DNA of 64,000 bases from Fibrisoma limi BUZ 3 (GCF_000296815.2 NZ_CAIT01000006.1:1494777-1558776); one strand, 5' to 3'; positions 42,243 through 51,945 are shown, counted from the first letter of the stretch. The notes: generated by a model not told the origin, from the sequence alone. Program-made: numbers and translations.

Positions 42243-43796
42243 ATGACACCTGCCGATCAACCTTCGCAGACAGCATCCACTCCAACTATGGCGCAACTGA
42301 ACCGCACTACCCACCCGGCTCCCGAATACCCGGAAAAAATTCTGCAATTCGGTACCGGGGTTCTGCTCCGTGGACTTCCTGATTATCTGGTACAGAAAGC
42401 CAACGCTGAAGGCCGGTTCAATGGCTCAATTGTCGTGGTTAAATCGACGGACTCCCAAACCGACGAGTTTGCCAAACAGGATAACCTCTACACGGTTGTT
42501 GTACGGGGGATTCAGCAGGGGCAGGAGGTAGCAGAAAACACGATCGTTTCGGCCGTTAGCCGCGTACTGGCCGCCCAGACGCAGTGGCAGCAGATTCTGA
42601 CTATCGCCCGCAACCCGAACCTCCAGATTGTCATTTCCAATACAACGGAGGTAGGTCTCGACTACGTTGAAGAAAGTATTTTTCAGCACCCACCCCAGTC
42701 GTTCCCCGGCAAGCTGACGGCGTTTCTTTACGAACGGTTCCGGAGCGTTGGCGGGGCCAAAGGCAAAGGGCTCGTGGTGATTCCAACCGAACTGGTCACC
42801 GACAACGGACTGAAACTACGCGGAGCCGTCGAGAAGCTGGCACAGTTCAACGAGCTGGGTAAGCTGTTTACCAAGTGGCTGAAGTTCCACGTCCGGTTCT
42901 GCAACTCGCTCGTTGACCGGATCGTAACCCGACCCGCCGATGCCGAAGCACAGCAGAAACTACAGCAGGCACTTGGCTACGAAGACGATCTGCTGACCCT
43001 GACCGAACCGTATCACCTCTGGGCGATTGAAGGAGACGAGCGCGTGAAGGAAACGCTTACGTTTGTCGATCCGGCTTCGTCGGCCATCATCATCGACGAA
43101 GACATCCTATTCTACCGCGAGCGTAAACTTCGGGTACTGAACGGTACGCACACCTTTGCGACGCCGATGGGCTACCTGCTCGGTCTGGAAACGGTGGCCG
43201 ACGAGATGCAGCACCCAACCATGAGCCGGTTCGTTGAGCGGCTGATGCTGGAGGAGATCGTGCCGACTGTCCCGGCCTACGAAACACCGGGCATGGACAA
43301 GGCGGCCATCAAACAGTTTGCTTATGATGTACTGGATCGCTTCCGGAACCCGCACCTCGACCACCTGCTGCTGAACATTTCGCTGCAACAGTCAGCCAAG
43401 ATGCAGGCTCGCAACGTAGCGACGCTGCAACGGTATTACGAGCAGTTTAAAGCCGCCCCAACCTTCATGACACTGGGCTTCGCAGCCTATCTGCTGTTCA
43501 TGAAAGCCGTGCGGGAAGAAGACGGCCGCTACGTTGGGGAGATTGCGACCGGTGGTGGCGTTATCACCTACCCCATCCGCGACGAAAAAGCGAAGTACTT
43601 CTACGACCGGTGGCAGCAGGTAACCCCAACGGATGCCGCTACGGTTCGTCAGTTGGTCGTGTCTGTCTGCGCCGACGACGAGCTTTGGGGCATTGACCTG
43701 AGCTTGTTACCCGACTTTGTTGACCGGGTAACCGAACAGCTCACCAGCCTGCTCACAGAGGGCATTGAGCCGACCCTGGCGAAAGCTGTGCAGTGA
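42243..43796 (+). CDS. uxaB: Tagaturonate reductase (mannitol dehydrogenase family)
   Basis: A 517-aa NAD-dependent reductase of the long-chain mannitol dehydrogenase family. ILQFGTGVLLRGLPDYLVQ is the Rossmann motif, VISNTTEVGL the family signature following it, and VIPTELVTDNGLKL plus FCNSLVDRIVTRPA are typical of UxaB rather than UxuB. UxaB reduces tagaturonate to altronate. Altronate dehydratase (uxaA) is missing here while mannonate dehydratase is present, so in this organism it may instead, or also, reduce fructuronate. The first 20 residues are Thr/Pro-rich and probably disordered; MAQLNRTTHP is an alternative start. Confidence 0.88.
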   Translation: MTPADQPSQTASTPTMAQLNRTTHPAPEYPEKILQFGTGVLLRGLPDYLVQKANAEGRFNGSIVVVKSTDSQTDEFAKQDNLYTVVVRGIQQGQEVAENTIVSAVSRVLAAQTQWQQILTIARNPNLQIVISNTTEVGLDYVEESIFQHPPQSFPGKLTAFLYERFRSVGGAKGKGLVVIPTELVTDNGLKLRGAVEKLAQFNELGKLFTKWLKFHVRFCNSLVDRIVTRPADAEAQQKLQQALGYEDDLLTLTEPYHLWAIEGDERVKETLTFVDPASSAIIIDEDILFYRERKLRVLNGTHTFATPMGYLLGLETVADEMQHPTMSRFVERLMLEEIVPTVPAYETPGMDKAAIKQFAYDVLDRFRNPHLDHLLLNISLQQSAKMQARNVATLQRYYEQFKAAPTFMTLGFAAYLLFMKAVREEDGRYVGEIATGGGVITYPIRDEKAKYFYDRWQQVTPTDAATVRQLVVSVCADDELWGIDLSLLPDFVDRVTEQLTSLLTEGIEPTLAKAVQ

Positions 43797-43831
43797 ATCG
43801 GTTGCTTTCCACAAGAAAAATAGGTCCAAAA

Positions 43832-44665
43832 TCAGGAGCCTGACAACAATTGTTTAATAAGTTGCAGGGTTTGTGGGTGGGTTAGCATGGTCTCGTGCGT
43901 TGCACCGGGCACGGCCACAAACTGGTCTTTGTGAGACAGAACCTTCTTTAACTGATACGCTGTACTATTCGTGTTATCGGTGCTGATCACAACCACTGAC
44001 GCCGGTGCTTTCTGTACATCCTCGTCGGTAGGGAACACAAAGCCGTTTACGGAGGGCAGTGGGAAATAGAGCCTGTCGGTAAATCGATCGCTAAAGTCAC
44101 CGCCCGCGGAGGCTGGGTCAATCAGCAGGGTAAACTTAGGGTGATTGTTAGCTGCCAGATGAGCCGCAATACGGCCTCCCAGCGAATAACCGCAAACAAC
44201 AATCCTGGCTTCCTGATAACGGTGCTTCAGGGAATCGTAAACGGTTTGCGCGTCACTGTAAAAGTTAGCCAGGGAGATGGCCCCTTTACTTTTTCCGTGC
44301 TGGCGATAATCCACCACGAGTACGTCATAACCGTACTGCAAGAACGTAGGTGCAATCGCTCCCCAGTTGGCTAAGGTTCCCCCATTCCCTTTCCAGAAAC
44401 AAACCACTCCTTTTGACTTTCCTTTTGACTTCGGAACGCTGAACAACAATCCATTCAACAAGCCAGCCTGCGGGGTAGGAATGCTCACCTCGTCAAAATC
44501 CTGCGTAAAGCTAAATGTATAATCATCCGGCAGCGGAGTGGACCGGTAGCGGTTTGCCTGCTGGTCTTTGCCAGCATACAGAAACAGGTAAGCGCCTACG
44601 TAGCACAGTATCACTATGGATAACCCTATCCATAGTCCTTTAAACCACCGTTGTTTGGCTGACAT
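43832..44665 (-). CDS. Membrane-anchored alpha/beta hydrolase
   Basis: A 277-aa hydrolase with an N-terminal membrane anchor (WIGLSIVILCYVGAYLFLYA). I use the ATG at 44665 because the upstream start is TTG only. The oxyanion region is VVCFWKGNGGTLANW, DVLVVDYRQHGKSKG follows, the nucleophile elbow is GYSLGG (Ser about 161) and the catalytic His is in PGATHETML. It resembles the YqiA/BAAT-like serine hydrolases that attach near the membrane; the substrate is unknown. It converges with uxaB and has no evident link to the uronate pathway. Confidence 0.82.
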   Translation of the reverse strand: MSAKQRWFKGLWIGLSIVILCYVGAYLFLYAGKDQQANRYRSTPLPDDYTFSFTQDFDEVSIPTPQAGLLNGLLFSVPKSKGKSKGVVCFWKGNGGTLANWGAIAPTFLQYGYDVLVVDYRQHGKSKGAISLANFYSDAQTVYDSLKHRYQEARIVVCGYSLGGRIAAHLAANNHPKFTLLIDPASAGGDFSDRFTDRLYFPLPSVNGFVFPTDEDVQKAPASVVVISTDNTNSTAYQLKKVLSHKDQFVAVPGATHETMLTHPQTLQLIKQLLSGS

Positions 44666-44781
44666 AGAAGCAGAAATTGCAAAAGCCAAAACTAACGCGT
44701 GGGTTTCAAAGCGGCCCCTTAATAAACGTTAAATCTGCCGGCCCGTAGCGCCTTGGCACACGTAATGAATCCCAACGTCAG

Positions 44782-47433
44782 TTACTTCTTCGCTTGCAGA
44801 AACGCGAGCAAATCCCGGAGGTCTTCGACGGTTAGCTGGGTTTCCAGCCCCCCGGGCATGAGCGAGGTTTTGATCAGGCCGTAGTCCTGAATGTCCTTCA
44901 TCGGGAAGGTGATGAAACCGGCGGTTTGTGTGTACAGTTCAATCTCTTTCCCGCCTACGTCGATCTGTCGCCCCTGATGCTCTTCCCCATTTTTGAGCCT
45001 GATGTACCACCCCTGCCACTCGGGGCTAATCTCCTGCGACGGTCGCAGTATGGCCTGGATCAGTTGCGTTCGGGACTTCGACCGCCCGACATTGCTCAGG
45101 TCCGGTCCGAGGTCACCACCCCGCCCCTCGATGGCGTGGCAGGACGAGCACATAGCCTGTACCGAGTAGAACACCCGACGCCCCCGTTCCAGCTTCCCCC
45201 CGGTCGCCAGCGCTGACTCCCACGCGGCTAACGATGTCGGCCGCTTGCCGCCCGAGGAGGCCACCGCCAGCGAGAGCTGCTGGGCTACGGGACTGTCAGG
45301 ATGGGTTTTAAACGATGCAACACGCGGCAGAAACGCTTTGCGGGCATCGACACCCGACAATCGGGTACGCAGGTAGCGGACCGCTTCGAGCTGCACATCG
45401 GGGTTCGGGTCGTTCAGTAAGGGATGCACGCTGGGCGATACGTCAGTCGGTTGGCGTGCCAGGGCCAGCAGGGCTTCCGCCCGCACCATCCCCGGCTCTG
45501 CCCGGTTTGTGGCAATCCGCAGCAGTTGATTCGATACGGTCGGTTCGGGCACATTGGCCAATGCTCGTACTATGTCCACTCGTAGCGGAGTGGCTTTCTC
45601 AGTCGTCAGCAGCGACAATAGCAACGGCCCTTGCTCAACGGGATTTTTCAGGTAGCGAATGGCCAGCGCCCGCAGGTCGGCCGGTTTTGTTTTGTCCCGA
45701 ATAAAATTTTCGATGAACTGGGGTGGCAGCGGCCGTTTGATCGACTTCGAATACAGCTCGGTTCGGTTGCGATAGGCCGTTACAAACGCGGGGGTCAGGT
45801 GCGCGACAGTTTCCAGATACGTATCGAACAGGGCCGGCGACACCGGTCCAGCCGTTAGTGCTCGCTCCAGATCGGGTTTCAATGCCACCATACCCGACTG
45901 ACCAACCCACATCAAGGTCCGCTGCCGTACCCGACTGTCAGGGTCGGATAGTAACCGACGCGCAATAGGTTCAACCGGTTGGTGACCCGACCGTTGCAGA
46001 GCAATCAGGGTGCCCAACCGAACGGCAGGACTGGCATCGTTCGTGGCCTCGATAAGCTCCCGACGCAACGCCGGATTGGCAAAGGCCATTGTAGCCGCCT
46101 GTTGCCGAAACGGATCAGTGGATTGCAGGGCGGTTTTTATCGAGTCGACATTCGTGGTTGCGTACAGCTCCGTTAACGGCTTGTCGGTGGTGGTCGGACT
46201 GGTAGCTACGTTGGGCAAGCGCGGTCGTGACGTAGTGGTACCGGATTTGGCCGACAGTTTCCAGATGCGACCTTTGCCATGATTCGGGTATTCGCGGAGT
46301 ACCCAGTCGGTGAAATAAACGGCTCCGGTACGATCGGTCGCAAAAGCCACCGGCCGGAATTCCGGGCCACCTTCCACAATGGACTCAGCTTCACCCGTTA
46401 GCGAGACGCCGTTGGGGACCAGCCGAATCCGAACGATACGGCTTTCTTCCCAGATTGACGACAGCATCTGCCCTTGGTAATCCGACGGGAGCGCCGTCAG
46501 ACTGGCATCCTGCAACCCGGACGGGGCTTCACCCAGCCCTACAGCATACGGTAACGTACCCGGCAGTTCACCGTTCCAGGCCGAATACGGATGAATACCG
46601 CTACCACCATACAGGGATTTATAGCCATAATCACCACCCGGCACTACGTGTACTAATCGGTTTGGTCCCCGGCTGTCGGGGTCGTTGTCAGCCGCCAGGA
46701 GATGCCCTTTGTTATCGAACTTGAGATCCATCGGGTTCCAGAAACCGGTCGCGACTTCTTCGAGCCGGGACCCATCGGGGCGTGCCCGAACAATGTTGCC
46801 TCCATCGCCGTAGCCACTCACCGACGAGCCATCAGTACCGACCAGTTTCCAGGCCTGTCCGCCAGTGTTGCCCCGCGAGACGTACATCCAGCCATCGGGT
46901 GAGAACGTAATGCCGAGCAGGGCCGCGTGGGCATAGACGCTGGCCGGTTGCGCCAGGTCCAGCACTTTTTTGCGCTCTTCACTCACGCCATCGCCATCCC
47001 GGTCGTATAAAGCCCAGACCGTCCGGGACGTAACGACGTACAGGTGCCCTTCCGGCGAAAAGGCCAGGTTCAGTCCTTCTGTCAGGCCGTCGGCAAATAC
47101 GGTTGTCTTATCGGGCCGCCCGTCGTTATTGCTGTCGACAAACACCTTAATGAGATCTCCGCGGGAATGGGGGTAGTCTTTGGGGGGTAGGTGCGTATGC
47201 GACTCCAGCACGAAGATCCGGTTGAGGCTGTCGATGGCGATACCGATGGGCGTTACGATGTCCGGGTTTTCAGCAAACAGCGTCAGCTCCAGCCGGTTGT
47301 CCAGCACCCGCGGCTGGTCGGTGCCAACCGGTTGCTGACGGAAAGCGAACAGCAGACCAGCACTGATAACGCCAACGGAAACCCAGCTAATAAAACGACG
47401 AAAGCTGATGTGGGTGAGCTTGTCCGTGATCAT
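44782..47433 (-). CDS. Membrane-bound dehydrogenase: beta-propeller, HEAT repeats, cytochrome c
   Basis: An 883-aa exported protein. The start at 47433 is chosen because an N-terminal hydrophobic segment (FISWVSVGVISAGLLFAF) follows; the frame continues upstream but only through Arg-rich residues. About 55-420 is a sugar-dehydrogenase-type propeller (LFAENPDIVTPIGIAIDSLNRIFVLESH), 430-720 HEAT repeats, and near the end a single haem-c site CSSCH at about 758-762 with the following conserved segment GPDLSNVGRSKSRTQLIQAIL. This architecture is typical of the membrane-bound dehydrogenase family of Planctomycetes and Bacteroidota. It starts 4 bp after the stop of the isomerase-like gene, so the two form an operon. 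Confidence 0.85.
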   Translation of the reverse strand: MITDKLTHISFRRFISWVSVGVISAGLLFAFRQQPVGTDQPRVLDNRLELTLFAENPDIVTPIGIAIDSLNRIFVLESHTHLPPKDYPHSRGDLIKVFVDSNNDGRPDKTTVFADGLTEGLNLAFSPEGHLYVVTSRTVWALYDRDGDGVSEERKKVLDLAQPASVYAHAALLGITFSPDGWMYVSRGNTGGQAWKLVGTDGSSVSGYGDGGNIVRARPDGSRLEEVATGFWNPMDLKFDNKGHLLAADNDPDSRGPNRLVHVVPGGDYGYKSLYGGSGIHPYSAWNGELPGTLPYAVGLGEAPSGLQDASLTALPSDYQGQMLSSIWEESRIVRIRLVPNGVSLTGEAESIVEGGPEFRPVAFATDRTGAVYFTDWVLREYPNHGKGRIWKLSAKSGTTTSRPRLPNVATSPTTTDKPLTELYATTNVDSIKTALQSTDPFRQQAATMAFANPALRRELIEATNDASPAVRLGTLIALQRSGHQPVEPIARRLLSDPDSRVRQRTLMWVGQSGMVALKPDLERALTAGPVSPALFDTYLETVAHLTPAFVTAYRNRTELYSKSIKRPLPPQFIENFIRDKTKPADLRALAIRYLKNPVEQGPLLLSLLTTEKATPLRVDIVRALANVPEPTVSNQLLRIATNRAEPGMVRAEALLALARQPTDVSPSVHPLLNDPNPDVQLEAVRYLRTRLSGVDARKAFLPRVASFKTHPDSPVAQQLSLAVASSGGKRPTSLAAWESALATGGKLERGRRVFYSVQAMCSSCHAIEGRGGDLGPDLSNVGRSKSRTQLIQAILRPSQEISPEWQGWYIRLKNGEEHQGRQIDVGGKEIELYTQTAGFITFPMKDIQDYGLIKTSLMPGGLETQLTVEDLRDLLAFLQAKK

Positions 47434-47437
47434 ATCC

Positions 47438-48334
47438 CTACCGTTCGTACTTGTGGAAGAGATCGTAGGCCTTTTGTAAATCCTGTTCCAGCGTCTGCGG
47501 GTTCTGCGGGGGTGCCATTTCAATCAGCAGGTACCCTTTATAGCCGTGAGCCAGCATTTTTTCGACCACCCCGGCATTATCGGTCACGCCTTCACCGTAG
47601 CGTACCACTTTGTGAATGCCCTTACGCTCGGTGTCTTTCAGATCGATGTGCAGAATCTTCGAATGGAACCGGTCAACTACCGCCATCAGGTCCACGTTGG
47701 CACCGTCGAAATGGGCATTGTCCATACACATACCAATCTTCGGCGAATCAATAGCGCTGAAAATCCGGTCGTAGTCATCCAAGTTTTCGAGGTTGTTGTT
47801 CGCGTGGTTTTCCAGCAGAATCAGCATATCCATGTCTTCGGCCGCCGGGGCCAGCTCTTTCAATACACTGATGATCGCATCCAGCCCACCCTCTGTTCCG
47901 CGTTTGGCTCCGGTGAACTTCACGCGTTGGCAACCCAGTTGCCGGGCCGCTTCCATGTTCCAGAGCTTATGCGTTACGTCCTTGATAACATTGCCAGACG
48001 CCCCGAATGAGCTGCCCTGCACGCAGATGGGCGTCAACTTGTGCTGCTGGCATCGCTCCCTGATGCTCCGGATACCATTGGGCGTGAGGTTACGGCCGTA
48101 CCAACAGTTGAATTCGACGTTCTTAAACGGCAGTTTGGGAATAATGGCGAAGGCTTTTTCGAAGTTTTCGTCGCCGAACCCGTCGCAGGTAATGGTGGCG
48201 ATGGCCAACTCTACCTGCCTGGGTTTGTTGAGGATTTTGGTGGTCTGGCTTTCCGCAGTCGGCATCAACCCCAGTCCCGCCATTGTCAAGCCGGTTGTCT
48301 TCAGAAAATCGCGACGGCTTGTTTCCTGGTTCAT
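47438..48334 (-). CDS. Sugar phosphate isomerase/epimerase family protein, Tat-exported
   Basis: A 298-aa TIM-barrel of the AP endonuclease 2 / xylose isomerase-like family. The N terminus MNQETSRRDFLKTTGLTMAG is a twin-arginine signal, so it acts in the periplasm. Later motifs include ILLENHANN and GMCMDNAHFDGANV with metal-binding acids and His, and IDLKDTERKG. Members of this family interconvert keto and aldo sugars or act on inositol derivatives. It lies 4 bp upstream of the haem-c dehydrogenase gene, suggesting both act on the same sugar outside the cytoplasmic membrane. Confidence 0.85.
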   Translation of the reverse strand: MNQETSRRDFLKTTGLTMAGLGLMPTAESQTTKILNKPRQVELAIATITCDGFGDENFEKAFAIIPKLPFKNVEFNCWYGRNLTPNGIRSIRERCQQHKLTPICVQGSSFGASGNVIKDVTHKLWNMEAARQLGCQRVKFTGAKRGTEGGLDAIISVLKELAPAAEDMDMLILLENHANNNLENLDDYDRIFSAIDSPKIGMCMDNAHFDGANVDLMAVVDRFHSKILHIDLKDTERKGIHKVVRYGEGVTDNAGVVEKMLAHGYKGYLLIEMAPPQNPQTLEQDLQKAYDLFHKYER

Positions 48335-48459
48335 ACAACTAAAGAAAGGTATAGCATACGCTTCTTAAAGAACACAGGTCATTTCATTCTACTTTGGTAC
48401 GCTCCCCAGGCCCCCGTAACCGTTTCCATGCCCTGTTTTCCGGTCAGGCTTTTGTCCTG

Positions 48460-49221
48460 TTACTGCGTAACGGCCAGGCTACTTTGTGGTCCTTCCACAA
48501 CCGCCCGGATAGCGTCCTGAGCCTGCTGTACTGCGGCCTCGGGTGTCTGGCCGACCGGTTCGATCCCGGGCAGCACTGTCCACGACAGCGACGAAAACGA
48601 CGTGAGCGGAAACAACCCCTTGGGTGTAAACCGGCCTGTTCCCTGAATAGCCACCGGCACGATCAGCGCATTGGGGGCTCGTTTGAGCAGGGTCGCGATG
48701 CCCCCTACCGCAAACGGTCGCATCAGTCCTTTGGCCGTACGGGTACCTTCGGGGAAAATCACGGCCGAGTGATTGTGCTCCTTGATCAATTTACCCAGCC
48801 GGCTGATTTCGACGATCGATTGTTTGGCGTCTTTCCGGTCGATGAGTGCGGCCCCGCTTTTCCGCAGGTTGTAGGATATGCTCGGGATACCTCTGGCCAG
48901 CTCAATCTTTGAAATGAAAATGGGCGTGTATTTACGGAGAAACCAGATGATCGGCGGAATATCGAACATACTCTGGTGATTGGCCACGAAGATGATCGGC
49001 CGGTCGGTGGGTAACTCGGTTTGCTGCCGGAAATGGACCCGCGTCCCGGTCAGCAGCCAGCCATAGGTGATGAAAAAATTGAAGACATCGACGGATTTCT
49101 TGTGAGCCCGCTTACCAAACCCATGAAAACAGACGACCTGAATCAGGTGAAAGACCACTAACAACAACCCGAAATACAATACGTACAAACTACTCAGCAC
49201 GTAATCCAGCAGCTTCTTCAT
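48460..49221 (-). CDS. plsC: 1-acyl-sn-glycerol-3-phosphate acyltransferase
   Basis: A 253-aa acyltransferase making phosphatidic acid. It starts MKKLLDYVLSSLYVLYFG with a membrane anchor. VANHQSMFD holds the catalytic H-x-x-x-x-D (His82, Asp87), FPEGTRTAKG is the acceptor-binding motif and ALIVPVAIQGTGRF the conserved downstream strand. Whether it is the main PlsC or a side paralogue cannot be decided here. The neighbouring, divergent acyl-ACP desaturase gene makes a lipid-related pair sharing the 233-bp gap. Confidence 0.88.
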   Translation of the reverse strand: MKKLLDYVLSSLYVLYFGLLLVVFHLIQVVCFHGFGKRAHKKSVDVFNFFITYGWLLTGTRVHFRQQTELPTDRPIIFVANHQSMFDIPPIIWFLRKYTPIFISKIELARGIPSISYNLRKSGAALIDRKDAKQSIVEISRLGKLIKEHNHSAVIFPEGTRTAKGLMRPFAVGGIATLLKRAPNALIVPVAIQGTGRFTPKGLFPLTSFSSLSWTVLPGIEPVGQTPEAAVQQAQDAIRAVVEGPQSSLAVTQ

Positions 49222-49454
49222 CCGGCATTTTTTCTCAAAAATAAGCAAATGCTCCGCTTACATGGCCTTTCGGCAACAATCTAATACAACCTTCACGGTA
49301 CAAATGAGAGTACCTGAGGGGGTCAAACGGAATAAATACGAAAAAAACAGAAACCAGATCGCCGATCCGTCGTTTATTATTCGGGTGGATGTCGGTTAAA
49401 ATTGCGTATTTTGTGCCTTGTTATCAAAAATACTACGCCCACTTCGAAAGAATT

Positions 49455-50429
49455 ATGGTACTATCTGACGTACGTTTGGAGGTTATGCGATACATCGAGG
49501 AAAAGCTTGATGCAATCATGGCTGAATTCCTCAAACCGGTCGAAGAGCACTGGCAGCCGGCTGATCTGCTGCCTGATGCTACGCAGGAAAATTTCCTGGA
49601 CGAAGTTAAAATGCTCCGGGAAAGCGCCAAAGAACTTCCGTACGATCACATTGCCGTTTTGGTCGGCGATACTATTACGGAAGAAGCCCTGCCCACGTAC
49701 GAATCCTGGCTGATGGACGTAACGGGCATCGATCAGCACGCACCCAGCGCCTGGACGAAGTGGGTCCGCAACTGGACAGCCGAAGAAAACCGCCACGGCG
49801 ACCTGCTGAACAAATACCTGTACCTGTCGGGTCGGGTAAACATGCGGGCCATGGATGTATCGACGCAGTATCTCATCGCCGACGGCTTTGATATTCAGAC
49901 GGGCCGCGATCCGTACCGCAACTTCGTGTATACCTCGTTTCAGGAACTGGCAACCAACATTTCGCACCGCCGGACCGCTACCCTGGCCAAACAGGCGGGT
50001 AACGTCCAGCTTTCCAAAATGTGCGGGGTGATTGCCTCCGATGAGATGCGCCACGCGAAAGCCTACAAAACCTTCGTCAGCCAGATTTTCGAGATCGATC
50101 CAACGGGCATGATGCTGGCGTTCGAAGATATGATGCGCAAAAAGATTGTGATGCCCGCTCACTTCCTGCGCGAAACAGGCGTTCAGATCGGGCAGACGTT
50201 CTCGCATTTCTCCGACGCAGCCCAGCGGCTGGGCGTTTATACGACTTATGACTACATCAATATTCTGGATTCGCTGCTGACCGAATGGCAAATTGCCTAC
50301 ATTGAAGACCTGAGCGACGCCGGTCAGCGTGCCCGCGACTACCTGATGGCCCTGCCCGACCGCCTGCGCCGGATTGCCGAACGGACTAAATTGCCGGCGT
50401 TAGACTATCAATTTACCTGGATTGCCTGA
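49455..50429 (+). CDS. Acyl-ACP desaturase (soluble ferritin-like)
   Basis: A 324-aa soluble di-iron desaturase related to plant stearoyl-ACP Delta-9 desaturase, introducing a double bond into ACP-bound acyl chains. Diiron ligands lie in WTAEENRHGDLL and IASDEMRHAKAY, each with the E-x-x-H pattern, plus Glu residues in PVEEHWQP and QELATNISH. I use the ATG at 49455 (MVLSDVRLEVMRYIEE) as start because homologous proteins begin at this point; an in-frame ATG at 49389 gives 22 more, poorly conserved residues. The soluble type is uncommon in bacteria but known in this phylum. Confidence 0.88.
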   Translation: MVLSDVRLEVMRYIEEKLDAIMAEFLKPVEEHWQPADLLPDATQENFLDEVKMLRESAKELPYDHIAVLVGDTITEEALPTYESWLMDVTGIDQHAPSAWTKWVRNWTAEENRHGDLLNKYLYLSGRVNMRAMDVSTQYLIADGFDIQTGRDPYRNFVYTSFQELATNISHRRTATLAKQAGNVQLSKMCGVIASDEMRHAKAYKTFVSQIFEIDPTGMMLAFEDMMRKKIVMPAHFLRETGVQIGQTFSHFSDAAQRLGVYTTYDYINILDSLLTEWQIAYIEDLSDAGQRARDYLMALPDRLRRIAERTKLPALDYQFTWIA

Positions 50430-50481
50430 CCAATCGCTGTCAAGAGCAGCCGGGTTCGTCAGCCTTCAAAACGCACACGAC

Positions 50482-50519
50482 ACCGCAAGTCATTACGTGG
50501 CTTGCGGTTTTTGTTTTTT
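50482..50519 (+). terminator. Terminator after the desaturase gene
   Basis: ACCGCAAG (50482-50489) pairs with CTTGCGGT (50501-50508) across an 11-base loop, followed by TTTTGTTTTTT up to 50519. It lies 53 bp after the stop. Confidence 0.8.
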
Positions 50520-50570
50520 AGGCCATTTTACACCCAGGTGCCCCGTGTAAAGTATTAACCGGCTCAGCGC

Positions 50571-50600
50571 TTGTGCAAACTAGTTTGCCGGATATTTTTG
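50571..50600 (+). promoter_or_regulatory. Promoter of the 50637-51860 gene
   Basis: TTG at 50571-50573, a 19-bp spacer and TATTTTTG at 50593-50600 match the Bacteroidota consensus exactly. The promoter overlaps the beginning of the longest frame, so the real start must be downstream; the GTG at 50637 is next and begins a signal peptide. Confidence 0.7.
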
Positions 50601-50636
50601 TGGTATCTCCACTCATCACCTAACTATCAACTCGCT

Positions 50637-51860
50637 GTGCGCATCGGCTACCTGCTTTTCTGGCTGCTCCCCGCCTGGGCCTATGCACAGAAGCCCGTCC
50701 CCCCGGCGTTTCATCCGGAACCGGAGGAGGCCCTCAAACGCTACCAAACAACTTTAACGCAACTCCGGCAGGAGCACCCAAACCACCGAGATCTGCCCGA
50801 TCTGAAGTTCTTTCTGTTTGGTATGGGCGACCGGCTCAAGCTGATCTACCGCAACGGTCGGCTGCTGAACGCACTCACGGGCAACATTGAAGAGCAGTGG
50901 CGGGTCGAGCGGGAGGTCATCGTCCCGTCAGAATACCTGGTACAACTGACGCTGGCCGGCGAAACACCTCCTCAGTCGCGGACCATTCAGATTCGGGAGG
51001 ACGAAAACGGGGTTTGGATTTTACAACCCGATAAGCGCCCCAAACTGATTCCAGGCACCCGAAGCCGGGTTAACCTGCCGACCTTTGCCGACAAGGCATA
51101 TGGCCCGGTGCTGCGGGTACTGCACCAGGAACTACTCATCAACGTAATCAACGGTCGGCCGGTGCCCAACTTTCTGGTCTACGCACGGCCGTGGTTCCGC
51201 GATGCTGCGCTGATGGCGATGGTGCTGCGTGCAACGGACAATCTATCCCTGATCCGCGACTGGATTATGGCCATTCGCGACCCGTTCGACCGTAACAATC
51301 GCGGCATTGCCGAAGCCGACAACCTGGGGCAGGTGCTCTTTCTGATCTCGCTCGTTTCCGACAAAAGCCACCCGGCCGTTGCTATGGTACTGGACTCCGT
51401 CAGGCGGTTTACGAAAGACACCCACATCGTCGGCAGGACGGACTATGCCGAGCATCCGGTGTTTCAGACCAAGTGGCTGAAATACGGCCTGAAGGCCCTG
51501 AACCTCCCCGATCCGTATGTCATCCCGGCGCAGTACGACACCTATTCGGCCCTGGTCTGGTGGGCGTACAGAGACCAGCACGTAGCGGGCAAAAAATTTG
51601 ATGATGAAACGGGCCGAAACTACCCGTATCTGGTCTGGGCCGAAGACAATTTTTATGGGCAGTCCGGCGCTTCGGAAAAACGGGGGATGGTCGGCAGCCT
51701 CGACTATCCACTGAGTTGGGAGCAGCAGGCCAGCGCTGCGCATTATCCCAGCCTGACCGTACTGGAACGCGATCTGGTGAAGCAGAAGCTGGCCTTCCCG
51801 CATACCTGGCACGCAGCCGAAATGTTCCTGTTATTAAGCCAGCAACAACTTAATAAGTAG
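50637..51860 (+). CDS. Secreted protein of unknown function, glycosidase-like toroid
   Basis: A 407-aa protein from a GTG start at 50637 chosen because it begins a signal peptide (VRIGYLLFWLLPAWAYAQ) and lies after a good promoter. I do not recognise the family. From residue 170 on the sequence has the look of an alpha/alpha-barrel sugar-active protein: FADKAYGPVLRVLH, then PWFRDAALMAMVLRATDNLSLIRDW, EADNLGQVLFLISL and WAEDNFYGQSG, similar in rhythm to six-hairpin glycosidases. Asp and Glu residues in WFRDA, EADN and WAEDN could be catalytic. It is a single gene with its own promoter and terminator. Confidence 0.6.
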   Translation: MRIGYLLFWLLPAWAYAQKPVPPAFHPEPEEALKRYQTTLTQLRQEHPNHRDLPDLKFFLFGMGDRLKLIYRNGRLLNALTGNIEEQWRVEREVIVPSEYLVQLTLAGETPPQSRTIQIREDENGVWILQPDKRPKLIPGTRSRVNLPTFADKAYGPVLRVLHQELLINVINGRPVPNFLVYARPWFRDAALMAMVLRATDNLSLIRDWIMAIRDPFDRNNRGIAEADNLGQVLFLISLVSDKSHPAVAMVLDSVRRFTKDTHIVGRTDYAEHPVFQTKWLKYGLKALNLPDPYVIPAQYDTYSALVWWAYRDQHVAGKKFDDETGRNYPYLVWAEDNFYGQSGASEKRGMVGSLDYPLSWEQQASAAHYPSLTVLERDLVKQKLAFPHTWHAAEMFLLLSQQQLNK

Positions 51861-51909
51861 ATTTTCGACAAACTGGTTTTCTATAGTATCATAGGTTAGT
51901 AAGACGGGT

Positions 51910-51945
51910 TGCGGCCGGGCAGTGTTGGGTTCGGCCGCACTTTTT
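51910..51945 (+). terminator. Terminator after the unknown secreted protein gene
   Basis: TGCGGCCG (51910-51917) pairs with CGGCCGCA (51932-51939) across a 14-base loop, followed by CTTTTT. It is 49 bp after the stop. Confidence 0.75.
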
